From NCBI GenBank assembly GCA_002256685.1, contig NQJH01000116.1, forward strand, positions 1 through 6,150: a DNA stretch of 6,150 nucleotides. The letters are read 5' to 3'. Of the stretch, positions 1 to 5,729 are shown in pieces (position 1 is the stretch's first letter; every line of letters begins with the position of its first letter). The notes under the pieces were generated by a model. The model had not been told where the DNA came from. It searched no databases and saw only the letters and a program-made list of their open reading frames with translations. The translations under genes were made by a program, and so were the position numbers. The DNA is from Methylococcaceae bacterium NSP1-2 (lineage in GTDB: Bacteria; Pseudomonadota; Gammaproteobacteria; Methylococcales; Methylomonadaceae).

Positions 1-365
1 GCTTTCATCGCTTCCAGTTCTTTCAAACGACCGATAGATTTTTTAATGGTTTTGAAGTTGGTCATCATGCCACCTAACCAACGGTGGTTGACGTAAGGCA
101 TTCCGCATTTTTTTGCTTCTTCTGCGACTACTTTACGCGCTGCTTTTTTAGTGCCAACAAATAAAACTGTGCCTTTATTTGCTGCCATCTGACCCAGATA
201 ATTCATAGCGTCATTGAACAATGGAAGCGTTTGTTCCAAATCAATGATATGGATTTTGTTACGCGCACCAAAAATGAACGGTGCCATTTTTGGATTCCAG
301 TAACGAGTTTGGTGTCCAAAGTGAACACCCGCTTCAAGCATTTGACGCATGGATACTGCTGCCAT
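1..365 (-). CDS. rpsB: 30S ribosomal protein S2, N-terminal part (partial at window edge)
   Basis: Reading the minus strand from ATG at 365-363 gives 121 codons with no stop, beginning MAAVSMRQMLEAGVHFGHQT. This is the classic S2 N-terminus. Further S2 hallmarks follow: RYWNPKMAPFIFGARNKIHI (about residues 21-40), the KGTVLFVGTKK block (about 63-73) and VNHRWLGGMMTNF (about 91-103). S2 is a late-binding protein of the 30S subunit; it is needed for S1 binding and so for translation of most mRNAs. The family is normally about 240-260 residues, so roughly half is present and the rest lies left of position 1. The start is fixed by a strong ribosome-binding site just upstream. In relatives tsf (EF-Ts) follows rpsB in the same operon, but that would be outside this window. 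The gene diverges from map, as in E. coli. Identification is essentially certain. Confidence 0.98.
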   Translation of the reverse strand, partial: MAAVSMRQMLEAGVHFGHQTRYWNPKMAPFIFGARNKIHIIDLEQTLPLFNDAMNYLGQMAANKGTVLFVGTKKAARKVVAEEAKKCGMPYVNHRWLGGMMTNFKTIKKSIGRLKELEAMK

Positions 366-509
366 TTATTTCTCCTAAGATTTAAAGTTCGGACTAATCC
401 GAGTGGGTTACGCCGCCACTTATCCCGCCTGATAACTTGCTACAATTGAATTGTAACCAAGCACCCTATCAAACGTGACGACAAGTGTGAGTATTGTTAT
501 AAAAATGAA
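366..509 (-). promoter_or_regulatory. Structured rpsB mRNA leader, probable S2 autoregulatory element
   Basis: The RNA between the proposed promoter and rpsB can form three helices, given here in plus-strand coordinates. The first is a long imperfect stem: GATA 431-434 pairs with TATC 467-470, CTTG 436-439 with CAAG 458-461, and the tip is the palindrome at 441-455. The second is AGTGG 402-406 with CCACT 416-420 (9-nt loop). The third is TCGGA 389-393 with TCCGA 398-402 (4-nt loop). Helices two and three share base 402. In gammaproteobacteria the rpsB leader is known to be conserved and to let S2 repress rpsB-tsf; part of it was first listed as the t44 RNA in E. coli. The helices are seen here. 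The S2 response is inferred from position and structure, since I could not align it to the family model. Confidence 0.65.
371..376 (-). promoter_or_regulatory. Strong ribosome-binding site of rpsB
   Basis: On the minus strand AGGAGA lies five bases (AATAA) before the rpsB ATG. It is the only textbook Shine-Dalgarno sequence in the window. map, rhlE and trhP have nothing comparable. It fits a very highly expressed ribosomal protein gene and supports the chosen start. Confidence 0.9.
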
Positions 510-515
510 CTTGCC

Positions 516-544
516 TTTATATCACGATTAGCTTTTTACAACAA
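516..544 (-). promoter_or_regulatory. Candidate extended -10 promoter for rpsB
   Basis: On the minus strand TTGTTG (544-539) is followed by a 17-base spacer and TATAAA (521-516). The last spacer bases are TGA, so the -10 reads TGATATAAA, a full extended -10 element. This predicts a start near position 509 and a leader of about 144 nt. Extended -10 promoters are known for rpsB in E. coli, which supports the choice. The match is by eye only. Confidence 0.6.
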
Positions 545-603
545 GACGAACTCTGTTAAAATTGCCGCTAAAGGTTTCAGAGTCAACAGTTAAAAACTGC
601 CAA

Positions 604-632
604 TTTGCACCTTAAACCTTGAATTTTATACT
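604..632 (+). promoter_or_regulatory. Candidate sigma-70 promoter for map-glnD
   Basis: TATACT at 627-632 differs from the consensus -10 at one base. TTTGCA at 604-609, 17 bases upstream, is a moderate -35; TTGCAC at 605-610 with a 16-base spacer is an alternative. The predicted transcription start, about 639-642, lies only five to eight bases before the map ATG at 647, so the mRNA would be nearly leaderless. Confidence 0.5.
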
Positions 633-646
633 CTGCCCTTTAAATT

Positions 647-1408
647 ATGATTATTATTAAAACTGAAACTGAAATTGAAAAAATGCGCGTCGCTGGAAGA
701 TTAGCGGCTGAAGTCCTAGAAATGATAGAACCTCACGTTGTCGCAGGGATAACGACCAACGAACTGGATTTGATTTGTCATAATTATATGGTCGATGTGC
801 AAAAAGTTATTCCTGCACCGCTCAATTATAAAGGCTTCCCTAAATCCATTTGTACCTCGGTTAATCAGCAAGTTTGTCACGGTATACCGAATGAGAAGAA
901 ACTGAAAACAGGCGACATTATCAACATTGATATTACTGTCATTAAAGACGGCTATCATGGCGATACCAGCAAAATGTTCTATGTCGGCGAAGTCAGTCCT
1001 CATGCTAAACGGCTCTGTAAAATAACTCAAGAAGCCATGTATCTTGGCATTCAACAAGTCAAAGCGGGCGCGAGACTAGGCGACATTGGTCATGCTATTC
1101 AAAAATATGCCGAAGCTAATCGTTATTCGGTGGTTAGAGAATTTTGCAGTCACGGTATCGGCAAAAAATTTCATGAAGAACCGCAAGTGCTACATTATGG
1201 TAAAGCAGGTACTGGTGAGGTATTAGACGCGGGCATGATACTCACCATTGAACCGATGATTAATTTAGGCAAAAAAGAAGTCAAAATATTGTCCGATGGT
1301 TGGGTTGCTGTCACTAAAGACCGCAGTTTATCGGCTCAGTTTGAACACACTATTCTTGTCACACCCACCGGTTATGAAATCCTGACTTTGCGTCAAGAAG
1401 AAATGTGA
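647..1408 (+). CDS. map: Type I methionine aminopeptidase
   Basis: This 253-residue protein removes the N-terminal methionine from new proteins in the cytoplasm when the second residue is small. It matches E. coli Map along its whole length (264 residues there), for example EKMRVAGRLAAEVLEMIEP near residues 11-29. All five metal ligands of the pita-bread fold are visible: D95 (NIDIT), D106 (HGDTS), H169 (SHGIG), E202 (IEPM) and E233 (FEHT). The conserved substrate-side histidines H78 (CHGIP) and H176 (FHEEP) are also present. The N-terminus is short and lacks the SH3-binding extension of some actinobacterial and eukaryotic forms. The start is firm: an in-frame TAA sits at 641-643 and no alternative start codon lies between. 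There is no Shine-Dalgarno sequence, and the likely promoter is so close that the message may be leaderless. The gene overlaps glnD by one base and diverges from rpsB, the order seen in E. coli. Confidence 0.97.
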   Translation: MIIIKTETEIEKMRVAGRLAAEVLEMIEPHVVAGITTNELDLICHNYMVDVQKVIPAPLNYKGFPKSICTSVNQQVCHGIPNEKKLKTGDIINIDITVIKDGYHGDTSKMFYVGEVSPHAKRLCKITQEAMYLGIQQVKAGARLGDIGHAIQKYAEANRYSVVREFCSHGIGKKFHEEPQVLHYGKAGTGEVLDAGMILTIEPMINLGKKEVKILSDGWVAVTKDRSLSAQFEHTILVTPTGYEILTLRQEEM

Positions 1409-4053
1409 TGACCTTGAACAAAACCATTACCGTCGCGCTATTTAGCAAAAAAGATTGTTTACAGCAATTTAAACAATTATTAAAACAAAAAGATGCCGAG
1501 TTAAAGCAAAAATTTAATCCGCATCTTTCGGTTGCCAAATTGCTAAAAGAAAAATCAGATTTTATTGATAAAATTCTGAGTTGTTGTTGGCAATATTTTT
1601 TAGCCGACTATGCCGCACAACTCTCGTTGTGTGCGGTCGGCGGTTATGGTAGAAAAGAACTTTTCCCTTACTCTGATATTGATATCATTGTGCTGTTGGA
1701 TAACAACGACATTGCTACCTATCAAGAATCGCTCGCCAATTTCTTCACCTTTCTTTGGGATATTGGTCTAAAACCGGGGCAGAGTGTTCGTACTATTCAA
1801 CAATGCGTGGTGGAGGCTTTAGAAGATCAAACGGTGATGACCAGTTTGATGGAAAGCCGTTTGATTTATGGTAGTACCGTACTTCACCAGACGCTTAAAC
1901 AGGAAACTGCACCCGATAAAATTTGGTCATCCAATGAATTTTTTGCTGCCAAAATGGAAGAACAGCGGCTACGGTATGCCCGATTTCACGACACTGCCTA
2001 CAATCTTGAACCTAATATTAAAGAAGGTCCGGGGGGACTGCGGGATAGACATGTCATTGCGTGGGTATTTAAACGCCATTACAACTCGTCAACCTTTAAA
2101 GAACTGATTAAATACGGTTTTTTACCGCAATCAGAATATGCTGAATTAGTCGCTGCCTTGGAAGTACTATGGCGTATTCGTTATGCCTTACATCTTTTAA
2201 CCCATCGCGCGGAAGATCGATTGATTTTTGATTATCAACGGGATCTAGCTCAACAATTTGGATTTGGTACGAAAAATAATCAGTATAATCAAGATGTTGA
2301 AAAATTCATGCAGTTTTATTTTCAAACTGTACAAGGCTTGGAACGACTGAATGAAATGTTATTGCAGTTGTTTGATGAACGCTTTGTACACGGTAATAAT
2401 GGTGAGCCTACTCCAGTCAATGACCAATTTGTTGCCATCAACGGCTATTTGGAAGCCGTCGATGAGCAAGTATTTGAACAACAGCCGTTAGCCTTGTTAG
2501 AAATTTTTTTGCTAATAGAAAAGAATCCGGCACTGAAAGGCATTCGCGCCACCACCCTACGGTTAATTCGTAAAAATTTGCACTTAATTGATGACGAGTT
2601 TAGAGAGAATAAAGTCGCCAATCGGCTGTTCATGGATATTTTAAGACAACCACGCGGTTTGACTCACGAACTCAGACGTATGAATCGTTATGGCGTGTTA
2701 GCCGCCTACATTCCAAGTTTTGCTAACATTGTGGCAAGAATGCAGTATGACTTATTTCATATTTACACCGTAGACGAACATACGCTGTTTGTTATTGCCA
2801 ATTTGCGCCGATTTTCCTTAACAAAACACAATGATGAACTGCCTTTTTGCAATGATGTATTTTTGTTAATTCCTAAGCCAGAAATACTCTACCTTGCCGC
2901 CTTATTTCACGACATTGCCAAAGGTAAAACCGGCGACCACTCCATCATTGGTGAAGAAATCGCCAGAAGCTTCTGCATTCAACATGAGTTATCGTCACAT
3001 GATACCAAGCTCATTACTTGGCTAGTGCGTTGCCATCTCATTATGTCGATGACCGCACAACGCAAAGACATTAGTGATCCCGATGTCATTCATGAATTTG
3101 CCCAAAAAGTCGGCAGTACCGAATACCTGAATTATCTCTACTTGCTTACCGTTGCCGATATACGCGCCACTAATCCGGAATTATGGAACTCATGGAAAGA
3201 TGCGTTATTAAAAAATCTGTATATTTTCACCCATAATGCGTTACGCCGAGGCTTACAAAATCCAATAGCACTTGCTGACCGAATCACCGAAAACAAACAG
3301 GAAGCTAGAGATCAACTTATAAAACAAGGCATAGCCGAAACAGTGATTGACCAGTCATGGCAAACCCTCACCGATGAATATTTTTTACGCTACGCCGCCG
3401 ATGAAATCGCATGGCATACCGTGGCTATTGCGTCCGCTACTGAAGCTGATTTACCGTTGGTGTTACTGCGTCCGCAAACCCAGCGCGGCAGTGCCGAAGT
3501 GTTTATTTACGCCAAAGACGAAGAAGGTATTTTTTCCATTAGCACCGCCACTCTTGACCAACTAGGGCTGACTATTCTCGATGCGCGGATTATGACCACG
3601 CTAAATAACTACGCGCTGAATAGCTTTCAAGTGCTGGAACAATCGGGGGAGCCTATTACTGAATCGTTTAGAGAAACCCACATTTGCACGGCATTACGGC
3701 TTAATTTACTGCACGGAAAAGTTAAGGAACATAAAAACATTCATCGTGAAGCCAGACTCCGACAAGCCCAGCATTTTCCGATACCCACTGAAGTTGAATT
3801 TCATGAAGACCCGTTCAGTAAACATACTATTATGGAACTGATTACTACCGACCACGCGGGATTATTGTCAGAAGTAGGTCACGCTTTTATGCAGCAACAC
3901 ATTCATTTACACAGCGCGAAAATCACTACCATTGGCAGTCGCGTTGAAGATATGTTTTATATTACCGATCAACAACTACAACCCATTACCGACGCGAACA
4001 AACAACAACAAATTCGTGAAGCCATATTGAAGGTGTTGGATGTTAGCGAGTAG
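1408..4053 (+). CDS. glnD: Bifunctional PII uridylyltransferase / uridylyl-removing enzyme
   Basis: GlnD senses glutamine. It adds UMP to PII proteins (GlnB, GlnK) when glutamine is low and removes it when glutamine is high, so controlling glutamine synthetase activity and NtrBC signalling. The 881-residue protein (E. coli 890) has the full domain order. A nucleotidyltransferase domain carries GGYGRKELFPYSDID at 78-92, with D90 and D92 as metal-binding aspartates. A conserved central region includes YNLEPNIKEGPGGLRD at 198-213. An HD hydrolase domain has H458, HD at 501-502, GDH at 509-511 and D584. Two C-terminal ACT domains lie at about 695-770 and 807-881. Both activities should therefore be intact. 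I chose ATG 1408, which shares its A with the map stop; AGAAG at 1396-1400 sits seven bases before it. GTG at 1405 would add one residue but leaves only four bases to that site. Coupled translation with map is likely. The adjacent dapD of E. coli is absent. Confidence 0.97.
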   Translation: MTLNKTITVALFSKKDCLQQFKQLLKQKDAELKQKFNPHLSVAKLLKEKSDFIDKILSCCWQYFLADYAAQLSLCAVGGYGRKELFPYSDIDIIVLLDNNDIATYQESLANFFTFLWDIGLKPGQSVRTIQQCVVEALEDQTVMTSLMESRLIYGSTVLHQTLKQETAPDKIWSSNEFFAAKMEEQRLRYARFHDTAYNLEPNIKEGPGGLRDRHVIAWVFKRHYNSSTFKELIKYGFLPQSEYAELVAALEVLWRIRYALHLLTHRAEDRLIFDYQRDLAQQFGFGTKNNQYNQDVEKFMQFYFQTVQGLERLNEMLLQLFDERFVHGNNGEPTPVNDQFVAINGYLEAVDEQVFEQQPLALLEIFLLIEKNPALKGIRATTLRLIRKNLHLIDDEFRENKVANRLFMDILRQPRGLTHELRRMNRYGVLAAYIPSFANIVARMQYDLFHIYTVDEHTLFVIANLRRFSLTKHNDELPFCNDVFLLIPKPEILYLAALFHDIAKGKTGDHSIIGEEIARSFCIQHELSSHDTKLITWLVRCHLIMSMTAQRKDISDPDVIHEFAQKVGSTEYLNYLYLLTVADIRATNPELWNSWKDALLKNLYIFTHNALRRGLQNPIALADRITENKQEARDQLIKQGIAETVIDQSWQTLTDEYFLRYAADEIAWHTVAIASATEADLPLVLLRPQTQRGSAEVFIYAKDEEGIFSISTATLDQLGLTILDARIMTTLNNYALNSFQVLEQSGEPITESFRETHICTALRLNLLHGKVKEHKNIHREARLRQAQHFPIPTEVEFHEDPFSKHTIMELITTDHAGLLSEVGHAFMQQHIHLHSAKITTIGSRVEDMFYITDQQLQPITDANKQQQIREAILKVLDVSE

Positions 4054-4080
4054 CTACTTTGGTTAACAAGACTTTGGAAT

Positions 4081-4111
4081 GAAGCCACATTGAACAGTGG
4101 TTTTTCTTTTT
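4081..4111 (+). terminator. Probable intrinsic terminator of the map-glnD operon
   Basis: AAGCCAC (4082-4088) pairs with GTGGTTT (4097-4103) around an eight-base loop, with one G-U pair, and runs into a T-rich tail (4101-4111, one C interruption). It begins 28 bases after the glnD stop. The stem is modest, so termination may be incomplete. Confidence 0.6.
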
Positions 4112-4114
4112 AAC

Positions 4115-4137
4115 GCAAAACGTTTAGCTTGTTTTGC
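4115..4137. repeat. Inverted repeat between glnD and rhlE
   Basis: GCAAAAC (4115-4121) and GTTTTGC (4131-4137) are exact inverted copies nine bases apart. The repeat lies just downstream of the glnD terminator and its right arm lies where the -35 of the rhlE promoter would fall. It could be an operator-like site or a weak second hairpin; nothing in the sequence decides between these. Confidence 0.45.
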
Positions 4138-4146
4138 ATAGTGGTG

Positions 4147-4155
4147 TGGTATCAT
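4147..4155 (+). promoter_or_regulatory. Candidate extended -10 promoter for rhlE
   Basis: TGGTATCAT is an extended -10 element, with the TATCAT hexamer (4150-4155) one base off consensus. There is no good -35 at the normal distance; TTGTTT at 4129-4134 is 15 bases away. A start near 4162 would give rhlE a leader of about 180 nt. Confidence 0.4.
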
Positions 4156-4161
4156 TATCTG

Positions 4162-4343
4162 TTAATTTATTACAGAATTGAGTTGCCCTCTGCGAGCGAC
4201 ACATCGCTATTCCCATCATTAGCTATAAACGCAGACCTTTTTCAGAGTCTTTCCTCGTAAATAACTCTGGCGCATTTTTAATACCCCTTTTTATTCCGAA
4301 CTGCACACTTTACCCGCAGTCATTCATTGAGATTTTATACCCC
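4162..4343 (+). promoter_or_regulatory. Probable long 5' leader of rhlE with two small hairpins
   Basis: No gene is visible here. Two inverted repeats could fold in the RNA: AGCGA (4195-4199) with TCGCT (4204-4208) around a four-base CACA loop, and CAGAGT (4243-4248) with ACTCTG (4264-4269) around 15 bases. The 3' part is rich in pyrimidines and T runs, and only a weak GAG at 4329-4331 precedes the rhlE start. DEAD-box helicase genes, such as E. coli deaD, can have long leaders tied to cold response or autocontrol. Applying that here is inference. Confidence 0.35.
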
Positions 4344-5600
4344 ATGCCATTTACCAAACTCGGATTATCTGAGCCACTTCTGCGTGCTATTGCTGAAGCA
4401 GGTTACACCACGCCATCACCGATACAATTACAAGCCATTCCCGCCGTATTAAACGGTCACGACTTACTTGCCGCTGCGCAAACAGGGACAGGTAAAACCG
4501 CTGGTTTCGCGCTGCCCATTTTGCATCGCGTCTCACAAAAAGCATACGGGGCTAACCGTCCAGTGAGAGTATTGATATTAACGCCCACTCGCGAACTTGC
4601 CGCTCAGGTGGCTGAGTCCGTTAATAAATATGGTGAGCATTTACATCCACGTTTAAAAACTGAAGTGGTGTTCGGTGGGGTAAAAATTAATCCACAAATG
4701 ATGCGTTTAAGAGGCGGCGTTGACATATTAGTCGCCACACCGGGTCGCTTGTTAGATTTGGTCAATCAAAATGCCGTTAAGTTGGATAAAGTAGAAACAC
4801 TGGTGTTGGACGAAGCCGACCGTATGCTAGACATGGGTTTTATTCGCGATATTCGCAAAATCATTGCTTTTTTGCCGAAAAAACGCCAAAACTTGTTATT
4901 TTCCGCGACGTTTTCTGAAGACATACGCCAATTAACTACAGGCTTATTAGTTAATCCGATAAAAATCGAAGTCGCCGCGCGTAATACTGCCGCTGAAACT
5001 GTCGAACAAATCGCTTATCTGTGTAATAAAGCCAATAAAGCCGACTTACTGTGCCATCTAATAAAAACAAAAGAGTGGCAACAAGTATTGGTCTTTACTA
5101 GCACCAAACATGGCGCGAATCGTCTCACCGAAAAACTCAACAAATTGGATATAAAAGCCGCCGCTATTCATGGCAATAAAAGCCAAGGCGCGAGAACCAG
5201 TGCGTTGTCTGGATTTAAAGCAGGTGAAATCCGTGTCTTAGTCGCTACTGATGTGGCAGCACGCGGTATTGATATTAATCTACTGCCGCATGTGGTCAAT
5301 TATGAATTGCCTCGCGCCCCTGCGGATTATGTACATAGAATCGGTCGGACGGGCAGGGCAGGTGAAGAAGGTCAAGCGGTATCACTGGTGTCTCATGACG
5401 AAGTTGCTGCGTTACGCTTGATTGAAAAACTGATGAATAAGCCCATTAAACGTGAACAAATTGAGGGGTTTGAGCAAGCGGCAGTCGCACCACCGATGCC
5501 GCCTGAACCACCACGCGGTCCACGTCCTGTCAGAAACCAACCGCGTAAAGCGATAGCGCCCAAAACTGAGAATAAACCACGGCGCAGAAGTAGCGTTTAA
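4344..5600 (+). CDS. rhlE: DEAD-box ATP-dependent RNA helicase, RhlE type
   Basis: This 418-residue cytoplasmic enzyme uses ATP to unwind short RNA duplexes; RhlE proteins act in ribosome assembly and RNA turnover. Every helicase motif is present: Q-motif PSPIQ at 24-28, motif I AQTGTGKT at 45-52, Ia PTRELAAQ at 81-88, GG at 111-112, TPGR at 132-135, II DEAD at 156-159, III SAT at 187-189, IV VLVFTST at 248-254, V ATDVAARGID at 301-310 and VI HRIGRTGR at 331-338. The RhlE subgroup is shown by VVFGGVKINPQMMRLRGGVD (about 108-127) and AAIHGNKSQGART (about 273-285), nearly as in E. coli RhlE. After about residue 377 comes a short tail rich in proline and arginine, ending KPRRRSSV, probably unstructured and RNA-binding. 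It is shorter than the E. coli tail. The start matches family N-termini; no other ATG, GTG or TTG lies in frame nearby, and the ribosome-binding site is poor. It appears to be transcribed alone. Confidence 0.93.
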   Translation: MPFTKLGLSEPLLRAIAEAGYTTPSPIQLQAIPAVLNGHDLLAAAQTGTGKTAGFALPILHRVSQKAYGANRPVRVLILTPTRELAAQVAESVNKYGEHLHPRLKTEVVFGGVKINPQMMRLRGGVDILVATPGRLLDLVNQNAVKLDKVETLVLDEADRMLDMGFIRDIRKIIAFLPKKRQNLLFSATFSEDIRQLTTGLLVNPIKIEVAARNTAAETVEQIAYLCNKANKADLLCHLIKTKEWQQVLVFTSTKHGANRLTEKLNKLDIKAAAIHGNKSQGARTSALSGFKAGEIRVLVATDVAARGIDINLLPHVVNYELPRAPADYVHRIGRTGRAGEEGQAVSLVSHDEVAALRLIEKLMNKPIKREQIEGFEQAAVAPPMPPEPPRGPRPVRNQPRKAIAPKTENKPRRRSSV

Positions 5601-5609
5601 GATTAGAAA

Positions 5610-5673
5610 ACCGTCATACCCACATGGATGTGGGTATTTTGAGCGCGAAGCGAATCCATGCTGTAATGACGGT
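5610..5673. repeat. Compact palindromic repeat element after rhlE
   Basis: A 64-bp segment is bounded by exact 8-bp terminal inverted repeats, ACCGTCAT (5610-5617) and ATGACGGT (5666-5673). Inside is a perfect 10-bp hairpin (5616-5625 with 5628-5637). An alternative pairing joins CATGGAT (5623-5629) to ATCCATG (5654-5660). Short elements of the general form CGTCAT-hairpin-AATCC-ATGACG are scattered in many proteobacterial genomes as REP- or MITE-like repeats. Membership is inferred from shape, as only one copy is in the window. No coding sequence is present. Confidence 0.6.
5616..5640 (+). terminator. Probable terminator of rhlE within the palindromic element
   Basis: The 10-bp perfect stem with ACCCAC against GTGGGT ends in TTTT (5637-5640), starting 16 bases after the rhlE stop. 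The T run is short, so it may terminate only partly, but no other candidate lies between rhlE and trhP. Confidence 0.55.
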
Positions 5674-5729
5674 GTTATCTCAAACTCAGGTTAAAATATT
5701 TGCAACATCATTCATTAGCCATTATCAAC

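Noticed and set aside
231..449. Plus-strand open frame of 72 codons across the rpsB start and leader
   Set aside because: It runs antisense to the conserved S2 N-terminus and its structured leader, and has no ribosome-binding site or recognisable protein.
558..586. Second possible rpsB promoter on the minus strand, TTGACT with a 17-base spacer to AATTTT
   Set aside because: The -35 is good but the -10 matches consensus at only about three of six bases; the extended -10 promoter nearer the gene is much better.
716..1057. Minus-strand open frame of 113 codons inside map
   Set aside because: It lies opposite the well-supported map gene and its protein shows no recognisable family features; it is a shadow of map codon use.
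2030..2036. Run of six G in glnD as a possible frameshift or slippage site
   Set aside because: The frame on both sides encodes the conserved GPGGLRD motif without interruption, so there is no evidence of slippage or error.
1868..2107. Plus-strand open frame in another frame inside glnD, and similar short ones at 2445-2633 (minus) and 3347-3565
   Set aside because: glnD is intact and conserved in its own frame throughout these stretches; the alternative proteins are low-complexity by-products.
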